NCBI GenBank assembly: GCA_903853785.1
Contig: CAINUM010000063.1
Span: forward strand, 1-64,000
Length of the DNA stretch: 64,000 nucleotides
Source: Candidatus Magasanikiibacteriota bacterium
Lineage (GTDB): Bacteria > Patescibacteriota > Patescibacteriia > Magasanikbacterales > GWA2-37-8
Direction: 5' to 3'
Both the position numbers and the translations under genes were made by a program. Of the stretch, positions 49,607-59,353 are shown one piece after another; position 1 is the stretch's first letter; each line of letters starts with the position of its first letter. The notes under the pieces are model-generated. The model was not told where the DNA came from. It saw only the letters and a list, made by a program, of their open reading frames with translations, and made no database searches.

Positions 49607-52123
49607 TTATTTAACAAGCAATTTTTTATCGGCGATATCTAAAGTGTATTGTTTTTTATTGTTCTTTTTTAATATTACTTCGGCCATTAATTTTTCAATA
49701 GCGGTTCGTAATTGACGTCGGATTGTTCGTGCGTTTGCATTTGTGGTCGGTAGGGAAGAGATGTAAGCAGATAAGATTTTTTCTTTGGCATCAAGCTTCG
49801 TGTGATATTGTGATAGGCGTTCATTAAATTTAACAATTTCTAATCCGGCAATTTTGGCCAAGTCCAAAGTGGTCAAAGTGTTGAATAGACAAATTTTATC
49901 CAAACGATTGATCAGTTCAGGAGAGAAAAATTCTTTTAATTTTTCGTTAATTTTTTTATCGTAAATTTCACTTTGAGATGCTGTTCCACCAAAGCCAAAA
50001 TCGGCACGGTTGGCATCTTGAGCACCAAGTGAAGTTGTCAGTATTATTATAGCATGTTTTAAAGAAATTTTCTTCCCCGTCGAGTCGGTGATTTCCCCAT
50101 TTTCTAAAATTTGTAATAATAATTTGGTCACATCCTTGTGGGCCTTGTCGATTTCGTCGAACAACACCACACAATGAGGATTATTTTTTATTTTATCGGT
50201 AAAATTATTTCCTTCTTTGTAACCAACATAACCAGCTGGTGAACCTAGTAGTTTAGAAACACCAAAACTTTCGTTAAACTCACTCATATCTAATTTGATG
50301 AGCGAATCTTTGCTTGGATAAAGAGTATCGGCGATAGTTTTGGCTAATTCAGTTTTTCCTACGCCACTTTGGCCCACGAACATGAATGAAGCCAAAGGTC
50401 TATCTGGGTGGTTTAATCCCAAACGAGCCCGATTGATGATTTCGGATACTTCACGAATCACAACATCTTGGCCGATTACCAAAGTTTTTAGTTTGTCCTC
50501 CAAGTCGATCAGTTCATTTTTTTCCTCCATGATTAATTCACTTGGTTTTGAGCCAGTAATTTTTGCAATTTGCACTAACACGTCATGATCATTAATTTCA
50601 TCTTGAAAATCTGTCTTATTTTCTTTGGCAATTTTATTTTCTTGATCTATTTCTATACGTAATTTTTCCTCTTGAATTTTTAGTTTAACCGCCTCGTTGA
50701 ATTTATCCGAAAGCGCCGCTGCTTCTTTAGCAGAAATTGTTTTTTCTAATTTTTGTTTTAAACGTTCAACTTTTCCAACCCAGGAATTGTTTTTGGAATT
50801 AATTCTTTTAGCTGCGGCTGTTTCGTCCAACAAGTCGATCGCTTTATCTGGCAAAAATTTATTTGTAATATAGCGTTGCGAAAGGCGAACGGCCGCTTCT
50901 ATAGCAGACTTGTTGATTTTTACACTATGAAAAATCTCATAATTTATTTTAATACCTTCAAGAATTTTGACAGAATCTTCCGCTGACGGTTCTTTTACAA
51001 AAATAGGTTGAAAGCGGCGTTCTAGTGCAGAATCGCTCTCAATATGTTTTTTAAATTCGTTTAAAGTAGTTGATCCGATACAACGTATTTGGCCACGTGC
51101 TAAAGCAGGTTTTAGAATGTTCGCAGCGTCCATTGTGCCTTGATTACTACCTGCGCCGACGATATTATGAAGTTCGTCTATAAACAAAATAATATTTGGA
51201 TTGGCGGCGACATCGTCAATCACTTGGTGTAAACGTCCTTCAAATTCACCGCGGTAAATGGTGCCGGCAATCAAAAGACCCATATCCAAAGCGTAGATTT
51301 TTTTGTTCAACAAAATATCTGGTACTTTATTTTGTAAAATACGTTTTGCTAAACCCTCGATGATGGCAGTTTTGCCGACCCCAGGATCACCTAATAGTAC
51401 AGGATTATTTTTGGTGCGACGACAAAGAATCTGAATTAGGCGTTCGATTTCATTTTCTCGTCCAATGATAGGATCAATATTTTTTTGTAACTCTGGATTA
51501 GTTAGGTTAGTAGCAAAAAAATCTAAAGCCAATTCTTTTTTACCTGGTTTTTTATTTGTTTTTGCAATCGGATGGTTGTGTGGTGTATCGTTGTTATCGG
51601 AACCAAACATATTGTCTTGAATTTTTTCAACCGCTTCCATCACTTCATTAATTTGTGGAAATTGTGAGGCGTTGGTGAGTACGGTTTCTAATTGTTTTAT
51701 TATTTCAGTTAGAGCGACATTATTGTTTTTTAAAGCCAGGTTGATTGTTGGGTTATTTAATTCAATAATTCCTTTTAATAAATGTTCCGTGCCAATATAG
51801 TTATGAGTATGGTCTTGGGCAATAACTAAAGATTTTTCCATAGCTGCTTTGGAATCTTCAGACATTGGTGACATCTGTAGGTCGGTAGTGTTAGCTGTTT
51901 TTTTTCTAGCGACTGTTGGTAATCCTAAAATCATTTTTTCAACACTTTTTAAATCAATTTTTAGGCGATTTAAAATTTCCGAAGCGACGGATCCTTTTTG
52001 GTTCTGTAAAATAAAAAACAGGTGGATTGGTTCCACTTCTTTATTTTCAAGTTTTGTGGCTAATTGTATGCTTTTACTAAGGACATCTTTGAAGTGGGTG
52101 GAGAATCTTTCTAATATAGACAT
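49607..52123 (-). CDS. Clp AAA+ unfoldase (ClpC/ClpB type)
   Basis: A hexameric protein unfoldase that feeds ClpP or disaggregates proteins. At 838 residues it has an N-terminal Clp domain repeat (residues 1-145, with [20 protein letters not shown]) and two AAA+ modules: Walker [11 protein letters not shown] near 245 with [12 protein letters not shown], and [12 protein letters not shown] near 585 with [14 protein letters not shown]. The middle coiled coil is short, which is closer to ClpC than to ClpB. It heads the eight-gene minus-strand run with a strong promoter, so envelope genes share its transcript. clpP is not in the window. Confidence 0.9.
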   Translation of the reverse strand: MSILERFSTHFKDVLSKSIQLATKLENKEVEPIHLFFILQNQKGSVASEILNRLKIDLKSVEKMILGLPTVARKKTANTTDLQMSPMSEDSKAAMEKSLVIAQDHTHNYIGTEHLLKGIIELNNPTINLALKNNNVALTEIIKQLETVLTNASQFPQINEVMEAVEKIQDNMFGSDNNDTPHNHPIAKTNKKPGKKELALDFFATNLTNPELQKNIDPIIGRENEIERLIQILCRRTKNNPVLLGDPGVGKTAIIEGLAKRILQNKVPDILLNKKIYALDMGLLIAGTIYRGEFEGRLHQVIDDVAANPNIILFIDELHNIVGAGSNQGTMDAANILKPALARGQIRCIGSTTLNEFKKHIESDSALERRFQPIFVKEPSAEDSVKILEGIKINYEIFHSVKINKSAIEAAVRLSQRYITNKFLPDKAIDLLDETAAAKRINSKNNSWVGKVERLKQKLEKTISAKEAAALSDKFNEAVKLKIQEEKLRIEIDQENKIAKENKTDFQDEINDHDVLVQIAKITGSKPSELIMEEKNELIDLEDKLKTLVIGQDVVIREVSEIINRARLGLNHPDRPLASFMFVGQSGVGKTELAKTIADTLYPSKDSLIKLDMSEFNESFGVSKLLGSPAGYVGYKEGNNFTDKIKNNPHCVVLFDEIDKAHKDVTKLLLQILENGEITDSTGKKISLKHAIIILTTSLGAQDANRADFGFGGTASQSEIYDKKINEKLKEFFSPELINRLDKICLFNTLTTLDLAKIAGLEIVKFNERLSQYHTKLDAKEKILSAYISSLPTTNANARTIRRQLRTAIEKLMAEVILKKNNKKQYTLDIADKKLLVK

Positions 52124-52135
52124 AATACAGTTATA

Positions 52136-52183
52136 TTGCTTTAAGAATAGGGATATTATATAATGAAAGAATGTAATTTACAA
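52136..52183. promoter_or_regulatory. Overlapping divergent promoters, Clp run and phosphomutase
   Basis: Plus: TTGCTT (52136-52141), a 17-base spacer and TATAAT (52159-52164). Minus: TTGTAA (52178-52183), a 17-base spacer and TATAAT (52155-52160). The two -10 boxes share bases within TATTATATAAT, so the promoters should exclude each other. Confidence 0.75.
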
Positions 52184-52202
52184 GCTAAAAAAAGATAAAA
52201 AT

Positions 52203-53564
52203 ATGTTTCCAAAACAGGTGTTTAAAGCTTATGATATTCGCGGTTTGGTTGAAGGGGAGCTCAGCGATGATTTGGCGTATCGAATTGGACGAGCTTACGG
52301 AGTTTTTTTGCACGGAAAATATTCTGATTTTGATGGTAAAAGCATAGTAGTTGGCTATGATATGCGCCAGACTAGCCCCCAATTCTCCAAAGAAGTTATT
52401 AGGGGTCTAAATGACGAAGGTTTGGACGTGGTAGATATTGGGTTGGCTACGACGCCATTATTCAATTTTGCATGCTCAAATTATAGCGAATATGTGGCAG
52501 GAATAATGGTTACCGCTTCGCACAACCCGGCTAAATACAATGGGTTTAAAATGACGTTGGGTGATGGTACTCCAGTAGGTAGAGGCGGTGGAATGGAAGA
52601 GATTCGTGATTTAGCTGAAAAAAATGATTTTAAAAATTCGCTAGCGAAGGGGTCAATCAAAAATAGAGAAATATTAGAAGATTATTTATCAAAGATTTTT
52701 TCTATTGTAAAATCTGAGACAATAAAACCACTTAAAATAGTAGTTGATGCGGGTAATGGTATGGCAAAAGTGTCGTTTGTCGAGGTCCTAAAACGATTGC
52801 CAGTTCAAGTGGAATATATGTATTTGGAGCCAGACGGAACTTTTCCCAATCATGAAGCCAATCCATTAAATGTTGAAACTTTACAGGCGCTACAAAAACG
52901 AGTAGTAGAAGTTGGAGCAGATTTTGGTTTTGCTTTGGATGGTGATGCTGATCGAGTGGGGTTAGTGGATGAAAAAGGTGATGTGGTAGAAGCGTCATTT
53001 GTTGGGGCTTTGATGGGTCTTGAAGTTTTACGCTCCAATCCTGGTGTTTACATGTTGTATGATCTAAGAAGTAGTAAGATTGTGAGAGATGTGTGGGAGC
53101 AAAATGGCGCACGTACCGGCATGTGTCCTGTTGGACATGCTCTAATAAAAAAGATGATGAAAGAAGTCGGTGCATTTTTTGCCAGCGAGCTTTCTTTGCA
53201 TTTGTATTATAATGATATGCACGATGTAGAGTCGACTGATTTAGCACTGCTATATTTTTTGAGTTTGGTTTCTCGTAGTGGTAAAAAGTTGAGTGAATTA
53301 ACCGCTCCATTAAATAAATATTTCCACTCTGGAGAGATCAATTTCCATGTGGAAGAAAAGGATAAAATATTGGCTAATTTAAGAGAAAAATATGTCGACG
53401 GAAAATCGGTTGAACTTGATGGTTTTTATGTTGAATACCCAACATGGTGGTTCAATGTTCGTTCTAGCAATACAGAACCAGTATTGCGTCTGAATTTGGA
53501 ATCAAATACTAAATCTGAGATGGAAGAAAAGTTGGCCGAGGTGAAAAAAATTATTGAAGGATAA
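52203..53564 (+). CDS. Phosphomannomutase/phosphoglucomutase
   Basis: Interconverts hexose 6- and 1-phosphates for sugar nucleotide synthesis. At 453 residues it has an N-terminal FKAYDIRGLVEGELSDDLAY, the phosphoserine loop TASHNPAKYNGFK, the metal loop DGDADRVGLVD, the sugar-specificity region (ELSLHLYYNDM instead of the usual GEXSGH type) and the C-terminal RSSNTEPVLRLNLE phosphate site. Complete and monocistronic with a terminator. Confidence 0.93.
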   Translation: MFPKQVFKAYDIRGLVEGELSDDLAYRIGRAYGVFLHGKYSDFDGKSIVVGYDMRQTSPQFSKEVIRGLNDEGLDVVDIGLATTPLFNFACSNYSEYVAGIMVTASHNPAKYNGFKMTLGDGTPVGRGGGMEEIRDLAEKNDFKNSLAKGSIKNREILEDYLSKIFSIVKSETIKPLKIVVDAGNGMAKVSFVEVLKRLPVQVEYMYLEPDGTFPNHEANPLNVETLQALQKRVVEVGADFGFALDGDADRVGLVDEKGDVVEASFVGALMGLEVLRSNPGVYMLYDLRSSKIVRDVWEQNGARTGMCPVGHALIKKMMKEVGAFFASELSLHLYYNDMHDVESTDLALLYFLSLVSRSGKKLSELTAPLNKYFHSGEINFHVEEKDKILANLREKYVDGKSVELDGFYVEYPTWWFNVRSSNTEPVLRLNLESNTKSEMEEKLAEVKKIIEG

Positions 53565-53578
53565 AAATTGTGCTCAAC

Positions 53579-53610
53579 AAAAAAATCAGCAAATATTTGC
53601 TGATTTTTTT
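53579..53610. terminator. Terminator between convergent genes
   Basis: An AAAAAATCAGCAAA / TTTGCTGATTTTTT stem, flanked by A and T runs, so it works for either strand. Confidence 0.85.
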
Positions 53611-53621
53611 GTTCACAAATT

Positions 53622-55721
53622 TTATTCGATCACAATTCTTGCATCCAACACTTTTACTCCCTGTCCTTTTGGAAGTACGAGTAGTGGGTTGATATCCAAT
53701 TCTTTTATATTTGGAAAATCAATTAGTAGTTGCGAAAGACGTCCTAGGCAATCAATAAGCGCTTGTGTATCCATCACCGCTTGTCCGCGAGCACCGTCTA
53801 ATATTTTTTTGGATTTTAGTTTGTTGATCATTTTTTGGGCGTCATAAGCGGTCAGAGGAGCGAGTCCAAAAGTAACATCTTTGAAAATTTCCACGTACGT
53901 TCCGCCAAGTCCGACCATAATAGTATTACCAAGCCCTGAGTCTTTGACACTACCCAAAATCATCTCAACACCTTTTTCTTTAACCATCTCCATCACCAAA
54001 ACCCCATCAATTTTAGCTAGTGGAAATTTTTGTTTAATATTTTTTATCATTTCGGTAAATTTTGTTCCAGCGTCGTCTGGACTGACATTCAAAATTACAC
54101 CACCTGCATCGGTTTTGTGTAGAATATTTTGTGAGACAATTTTTAATACTACCGACTTTCCTATTTTGTGAGCTATATTTTTGGCTTCAGCAGCTGTTTT
54201 GGCGACCTCGCTATGAAGTAGAGGAAAGCCATAATCACGCAAAATTGGTAACGCATCAGCTTCTGGAAAAATTGTTTGGCCGCGTTTTTTTGCTTCAATA
54301 AAATATTTATCAGCCGCCTGTTTATTGGTATTTTTTATATTAAATTTGGTGTTGTATTTATCTTTGCGAATATTGGCAAAGTGGGTGAGAGCGTCTAATG
54401 CTTTGGCTGCTTCTTCTGGAAAACTAAAAGTAGAAACACCGCTCGCACGTAAAGTTTTAACACTTTTTTCGACTAATTTACCACCGATAAAACTGGCAAC
54501 AATTGGTTTGCTAGATTTTTTCTTGGCAGAAATAATGGCTTTGGCGGTAAGGTCAAATTCAGTCATAGACTGAGGGGTGAGTACTACTAAAATACTATCG
54601 ACATTTTTGTCTTTTTCCAAAATATCAATAGCGGCCTTGTATCGGTCGGCTTTGGCATCACCAAGTACGTCGATCGGATTGTGGAAATTGGCGTAAGCTG
54701 GTAAAACTTTGCGTAATTTATTTTCAGTTTCTTTAGAAATTTTGGCCATTTTCAAACCACTCAAAATCACTTCGTCCGTGGTGAGTACGCCCGGTCCACC
54801 AGCATTGGTAACGATGGCGACGCGATCACCTTTTGGTAATTTATTATGTGTAAAAATTCGTAAATATTCAAAAAGTTCAGAAATCATTTCAGCACGAATG
54901 ATGCCGGATTGGGAGAACAGTCCTTGATAGGCACTGTCGTTGCCAGCTAATGCGCCAGTATGAGAGGCGCTAGCGTGTGCACCGTCACTAGTACGGCCAG
55001 ATTTTATAGCAATAATTGGTTTTGGATTTTTACCATGAGTTAGTTTTTTTGCAGCGGCGATAATTGCTGGAGCGTTGGTGAGTTCTTCGACATACATCGC
55101 CACTACTTTGGTTTTTTTATCATTAGCTAGATATTCAAACAGATCGGCTTCAGAGAGTAGGGCTTTGTTGCCAACACTAACAAATTTTGAAAAACCGATA
55201 TCCAATTTTTGAGCGTAATCCAAAATGGCTGTGCAAAGAGCGCCGCTTTGAGAAATAAAAGCAATGTTGCCGTTTGGGGGCATAATATTGGCAAAAGATG
55301 CGTTCATTTTAATTTCTGGATTGATGATGCCTAGACAGTTTGGGCCGACCAGAGCGATATTATTTTTTTGACAGATTTTCTTTACCTGATTTTCTAAATC
55401 AATGTTACCGACTTCTTTGAATCCGGCAGAAATAATAATTACTCCTCTTATTTTTTTCTTGGCGACAGTTTCAAGCACTGTTGGAACGATACTACTTGGT
55501 ACTACGATGATAGCTAGATCAACTTTTTCTTTTATTGCCAAGACATACGGATAACATTTAAGATTGTATAGTTCAGAGGCTTTTGGATTTACTGGAAATA
55601 TTTTTCCTTCATATCCTTGAGAGATAAGATTTTTCACAATATCATTACCAACATGACCAACCTCGGTCGACGCACCAATGATAGCAATTGATTTTGGATA
55701 AAAAATGGAATCTAAATTCAT
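53622..55721 (-). CDS. ADP-forming acetyl-CoA synthetase, fused subunits
   Basis: Converts acetyl-CoA, ADP and phosphate to acetate, CoA and ATP; a common fermentative ATP step in CPR bacteria and archaea. At 699 residues the alpha part (1-460) has a CoA-binding Rossmann domain (YPKSIAIIGASTEVGHVGND), GPNCLGIINP, and the phosphohistidine in ASHTGALAG. The beta part (470-699) is an ATP-grasp domain with SVVLKIVSQNILHKTDAGGV and GLGGTYVEIFKDVTFGLAPL. The substrate could be another short acyl-CoA. Its promoter (ATGACA, 17 bases, TAAAAT at 55753-55781, minus) lies between htpX and this gene. Confidence 0.9.
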   Translation of the reverse strand: MNLDSIFYPKSIAIIGASTEVGHVGNDIVKNLISQGYEGKIFPVNPKASELYNLKCYPYVLAIKEKVDLAIIVVPSSIVPTVLETVAKKKIRGVIIISAGFKEVGNIDLENQVKKICQKNNIALVGPNCLGIINPEIKMNASFANIMPPNGNIAFISQSGALCTAILDYAQKLDIGFSKFVSVGNKALLSEADLFEYLANDKKTKVVAMYVEELTNAPAIIAAAKKLTHGKNPKPIIAIKSGRTSDGAHASASHTGALAGNDSAYQGLFSQSGIIRAEMISELFEYLRIFTHNKLPKGDRVAIVTNAGGPGVLTTDEVILSGLKMAKISKETENKLRKVLPAYANFHNPIDVLGDAKADRYKAAIDILEKDKNVDSILVVLTPQSMTEFDLTAKAIISAKKKSSKPIVASFIGGKLVEKSVKTLRASGVSTFSFPEEAAKALDALTHFANIRKDKYNTKFNIKNTNKQAADKYFIEAKKRGQTIFPEADALPILRDYGFPLLHSEVAKTAAEAKNIAHKIGKSVVLKIVSQNILHKTDAGGVILNVSPDDAGTKFTEMIKNIKQKFPLAKIDGVLVMEMVKEKGVEMILGSVKDSGLGNTIMVGLGGTYVEIFKDVTFGLAPLTAYDAQKMINKLKSKKILDGARGQAVMDTQALIDCLGRLSQLLIDFPNIKELDINPLLVLPKGQGVKVLDARIVIE

Positions 55722-55752
55722 AAAAAAATCCGTGAATAATTATCACGGATTT
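55722..55752 (-). terminator. Terminator after htpX, abutting the next start
   Basis: On the minus strand, AAATCCGTGA / TCACGGATTT with a T run that touches the ATG at 55721. The predicted start of the downstream promoter lies inside the 5' arm, so initiation there would bypass it. Confidence 0.75.
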
Positions 55753-55787
55753 ATTTTAACATTTTTTTGACTTTTTGTCATTTATTT

Positions 55788-56672
55788 TTACGCCATCTCG
55801 CGTAATTTTTTTATTCTATCTTCTATCGGTGGGTGAGTGGAAAATAATCCAGCCAAGGCTTTACCGGAAAATGGATTCGAAATATACATATGCGAAGTAG
55901 CTGGTGATGCATTTTTCATCGGAGTGTTTTCAGCGGCAATTTTTTCTAGCGCACGAGCTAATCCTTCTGGATAACGGGTGAGAAGAGATCCGCTGGCGTC
56001 AGCCAAATATTCACGTTTGCGTGACACGGCTAATTTTATCAGCTGAGCAATGATTGGTGAAAGGATTGCTAATACGATACCCACGATTGCAAATATCGCC
56101 ATACCATCGCTACCTTCGCGGTCACTGCTGCGACGACGAAACATTCCGCCACGTAAAAATATATTGGCCATGATAGAAACTGCACCAACCAAAACAGCGA
56201 CGAGCATCATGAAACGAATATCATAATTTTTTATATGAGAAAGTTCATGAGCAATCACACCCTCTAGTTCTTCGTTTTCCAATTTCTCAATCGCGCCACG
56301 AGTGATAGCAATAGAAGCTAATTCTGGTTTGCGTCCGGTGGCAAAGGCATTGATGGCCGAATCTTCCATAATGTATATTCTTGGAACTGGTGTGCCAGCG
56401 GTAATACAAAGATTCTCAACCATCCGATATACATACGGATTATCATTTTTTTCTAGCGGTTTGGCACCACTAGTCATCAAAGCAATTTTGTCACCCTGAA
56501 AATAGGAAACCGAAGTGGTGATAAGTGAAATCATTATTCCTAAAAATATTCCACTATAACCATCGCCACCATAAGCACGATCAAAAACATATCCCAAAGC
56601 AATCACTAGGACAGCAGCCAGTATCAAAAGTAGTACGGATTTTTGTTTGTTTGAATCTATTTGTGAGTACAT
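55788..56672 (-). CDS. htpX: HtpX-type membrane zinc metalloprotease
   Basis: A membrane quality-control protease of family M48. At 294 residues it has N-terminal transmembrane helices at about 14-30 and 37-55, the zinc motif HELSHIKNYD (HExxH), further helices at about 155-175 and 190-215, and the third zinc ligand in the SRKREYLADASG block. The PVPRIYIMEDSAINAFATGR segment precedes the active site. It pairs with lemA as in many bacteria. Confidence 0.94.
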   Translation of the reverse strand: MYSQIDSNKQKSVLLLILAAVLVIALGYVFDRAYGGDGYSGIFLGIMISLITTSVSYFQGDKIALMTSGAKPLEKNDNPYVYRMVENLCITAGTPVPRIYIMEDSAINAFATGRKPELASIAITRGAIEKLENEELEGVIAHELSHIKNYDIRFMMLVAVLVGAVSIMANIFLRGGMFRRRSSDREGSDGMAIFAIVGIVLAILSPIIAQLIKLAVSRKREYLADASGSLLTRYPEGLARALEKIAAENTPMKNASPATSHMYISNPFSGKALAGLFSTHPPIEDRIKKLREMA

Positions 56673-56679
56673 AACTGAA

Positions 56680-57246
56680 TTAGAATTTTACCTGCACATT
56701 TTGTCTTTCAACCTCTGCTGCTTGGAAGAATTCGTATTTAGTAAATTTCAACATACCAGCGAACATATTGGTTGGGAAAGTTTGGATACTAGTATTGAAG
56801 TCACGAACATTACCATTGTAAAAACGGCGACTAGCTTGGATTTTGTTTTCGGTATCAGAAATTTCGTCTTGTAATTGTAAGAAGTTTTGACTAGCTTTTA
56901 GCTCTGGATAATTTTCAGTAACGGCAAATAGAGATTTTAAAGTAGAAGATAATGCATTTTCCGCTGCTTCGCGTTCGGCTAATGTAGCGCCGGCTTTGTC
57001 GTGAGAAGTCATCGCAGCTGTGCGCGCTTCGGTCAATTTTACCAAAGTTTCACGTTCGTGGGTCATATAGCCCTTTACGGTTTCCACTAAATTTGGAATT
57101 AAATCGTAGCGACGTTTGAGTTGAACGTCGATATCACTAAAAGCTTCGTCGACGCGATTTTTGCCCCGTACCAAGCCGTTGAAGACCATGATTACCCAGA
57201 TCACTACTATTGCCAGAACCGCTATAATAATATAAAATGGAGACAT
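56680..57246 (-). CDS. lemA: LemA family protein
   Basis: A 188-residue protein with one N-terminal membrane helix (about residues 3-24, FYIIIAVLAIVVIWVIMVFN) and a helical coiled-coil body, with NRVDEAFSDIDVQLKRRYDL, PNLVETVKGYMTHE and NGNVRDFNTSIQTFPTNMFA. The family has no known enzyme activity and is often next to htpX, suggesting help with membrane protein handling. It is 7 bases upstream of htpX. Confidence 0.92.
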   Translation of the reverse strand: MSPFYIIIAVLAIVVIWVIMVFNGLVRGKNRVDEAFSDIDVQLKRRYDLIPNLVETVKGYMTHERETLVKLTEARTAAMTSHDKAGATLAEREAAENALSSTLKSLFAVTENYPELKASQNFLQLQDEISDTENKIQASRRFYNGNVRDFNTSIQTFPTNMFAGMLKFTKYEFFQAAEVERQNVQVKF

Positions 57247-57327
57247 ATAATATATACTTATTGAGCAAAGTCGGTGACGACTTTATTCAGTTATTTTAGC
57301 TTACTAATACTAATAAATCAAGCCTTT

Positions 57328-58500
57328 ATGGCCTCAATTATCTTTTTTATCCTGGTTTTAGCGGTGTTAGTTATTTCTCATGAGTTCGGTCATTTTATTG
57401 CGGCCAAAAAAACTGGCATGAAAGTTCATGAATTCGGTTTTGGTTTTCCACCAAGACTTTTTGGTTTGCAATTTAAAAAAGACAATAAAAAACATTGGCG
57501 TATTGTGAAGGGGAATCGTGATCTAAATGAAACTGACGAAGAATATGGCACTGTTTATTCTTTGAATTGGTTACCATTGGGTGGTTTTGTAAAGATCAAA
57601 GGAGAAAATGGAGATGAACAAAATGATCCGCAAAGTTTTGCAGCCAAAAAACCTTGGCAAAAATCTGTCGTGCTGGCTGCTGGTGTTGTAATGAATGTAG
57701 TTTTGGCAATGGTGCTTTTGATCAGTGGTTATATGATTGGCTTACCTCAGACCCTAGATAACATGTCGGATGTTTCAAAGATCGCGGATCGTCGTGTTGA
57801 AGTTATGCAAGTAGTTCCTGGTAAACCGGCAGAAGCTGCTGGAATTAAAGCGGGTGATGCGATATTGCAGGTAGGAACGTTGGCAAATCCTCGTTTGAAA
57901 GAACTACAAGATTATATTGATCTCCATAAAAATGAAGTTTTGTTGGTAAAAGTTCAGCGTGATAAAGAAATTTTTGATAAGCAAATTAAACCAGCAATTT
58001 ACAGTGATACTGGTAGAGGTGGTTTGGGTATAGCGATTGCCGAACTCGGTACAGTGAAGTATCCTTTTTTTATAGCAATTTGGGAAGGCATAAAAGCCAC
58101 GGGTTGGTATTTGAAAGAAATTTTAATAGCATTTTATTTATTGATAAAAGGAGCGTTTGCAGGTCACGGTGTTGGTGATGCAGTTTCTGGTCCAGTGGGC
58201 GTTGCAGTGATGACTGGGAGAGTGGCACGAATGGGATTGGTGTATTTAATACAATTTATGGCCATGTTGTCGCTAAATTTAGCGGTGTTTAACATTTTAC
58301 CAATTCCAGCTTTGGACGGTGGTCGTTTGTTGTTTGTCGCTATTTCAAAATTACGTCGTAAAGATGTCTCACAAAAATTAGAAGGTATATTTCATACGGT
58401 TGGATTTGCTTTATTAATGTTGTTGGTGGTGGTAGTAACCGTTCGAGATATAAATACTTTTAAAATGGTAATTTGGGGTTTTGTAAAGAGATTTTTTTAA
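57328..58500 (+). CDS. rseP: RseP-type site-2 membrane metalloprotease
   Basis: An intramembrane zinc protease of family M50. The ATG at 57328 gives MASIIFFILVLAVLVISHEF with the HEFGH zinc motif in the first helix; the earlier in-frame ATG at 57274 adds 18 residues with no support. At 390 residues it has a PDZ domain (about 165-250, with VVPGKPAEAAGIKAGDAILQ) and a C-terminal NILPIPALDGGRLLF, which holds the third ligand motif. Its target anti-sigma factor is not in the window. Confidence 0.93.
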   Translation: MASIIFFILVLAVLVISHEFGHFIAAKKTGMKVHEFGFGFPPRLFGLQFKKDNKKHWRIVKGNRDLNETDEEYGTVYSLNWLPLGGFVKIKGENGDEQNDPQSFAAKKPWQKSVVLAAGVVMNVVLAMVLLISGYMIGLPQTLDNMSDVSKIADRRVEVMQVVPGKPAEAAGIKAGDAILQVGTLANPRLKELQDYIDLHKNEVLLVKVQRDKEIFDKQIKPAIYSDTGRGGLGIAIAELGTVKYPFFIAIWEGIKATGWYLKEILIAFYLLIKGAFAGHGVGDAVSGPVGVAVMTGRVARMGLVYLIQFMAMLSLNLAVFNILPIPALDGGRLLFVAISKLRRKDVSQKLEGIFHTVGFALLMLLVVVVTVRDINTFKMVIWGFVKRFF

Positions 58501-58572
58501 AACATGGAAATAAATAGTACAATAAATATAGTTTAAACAAACTAAAAGAAACGCAACAAAAATAGATTTATT

Positions 58573-59352
58573 ATGTCTGAGCAAAAAGGTTACAACCCAG
58601 AACTAGGAGAAAGATATATATCCAAAGCTGCTCGAAGTGGTGAACCTTTTTTAAATTCAGATGAGCGGAAAGATAAAATTAATGAATGGCAGGATCGAGC
58701 ATGGATGAATGAAACCGGACGTTTTCAAGGTTTGAGTTACAAATCAGCGTCCAGAGTTGAAGGAGTTGGAGGGCAAGATGATGATATTAGCAGTGTGCAC
58801 AGGGAATGGTTTGTTAATTTAACTATACCTAAATTAATTACTGAAAATCCTGGAAGAAAAATTAAAATAATGGATTTGGGTGGTGGAAATGGAATGTATG
58901 CCAAACAAATTAGAGACACGTTTGGTGATAAGGTGGAAGTATTTACCACCGGATTAAAAAAGAAAGCAGCGGAAAAAAGCTTGGAAATAAATGATAAAAA
59001 GGCAAAACCAAATAAGAATGATTTAAAATGGCGTTCAATACTAGAACTTCACGATTTTCCAGAATTTGATCTTATTGTTGATACATATGGCGAAGCTCTT
59101 TATAGTTTAAAAATGAGAAGTGACGTATCTGTTAATGATATCTCAAAATATTTCAACGCGGTTTCAAAAAAACTTTTACCGGGTGGGCATGCTAGCATAG
59201 ACTTTTATCCTATTTTTGAAATGGACCAATCGTTGGTTGAAGATGTTTTTAGGGATTTAGAAAAGCAATGTGGTGTGAAAATTAGTTTTGAAGGTAAAGA
59301 TAATTTTATTGTTAAAATAGATAAGCCAAAAATAGAAATTGAAAAAAAATAA
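58573..59352 (+). CDS. Class I SAM methyltransferase-like protein
   Basis: A 259-residue soluble protein. Motif I is IKIMDLGGGNGMYAKQI at about residues 97-113, followed by an acidic strand end (VEVFTTG) and a substrate-proximal DLIVDTYGEALYSL. The FNAVSKKLLPGGHASIDFYP segment matches the common end of methyltransferase cores. The N-terminal 90 residues are polar and unmatched (FLNSDERKDKINEWQDRAWM). The substrate is unknown. It overlaps no gene, and its stop codon is directly before pheS. Confidence 0.65.
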   Translation: MSEQKGYNPELGERYISKAARSGEPFLNSDERKDKINEWQDRAWMNETGRFQGLSYKSASRVEGVGGQDDDISSVHREWFVNLTIPKLITENPGRKIKIMDLGGGNGMYAKQIRDTFGDKVEVFTTGLKKKAAEKSLEINDKKAKPNKNDLKWRSILELHDFPEFDLIVDTYGEALYSLKMRSDVSVNDISKYFNAVSKKLLPGGHASIDFYPIFEMDQSLVEDVFRDLEKQCGVKISFEGKDNFIVKIDKPKIEIEKK

Positions 59353-59353
59353 T

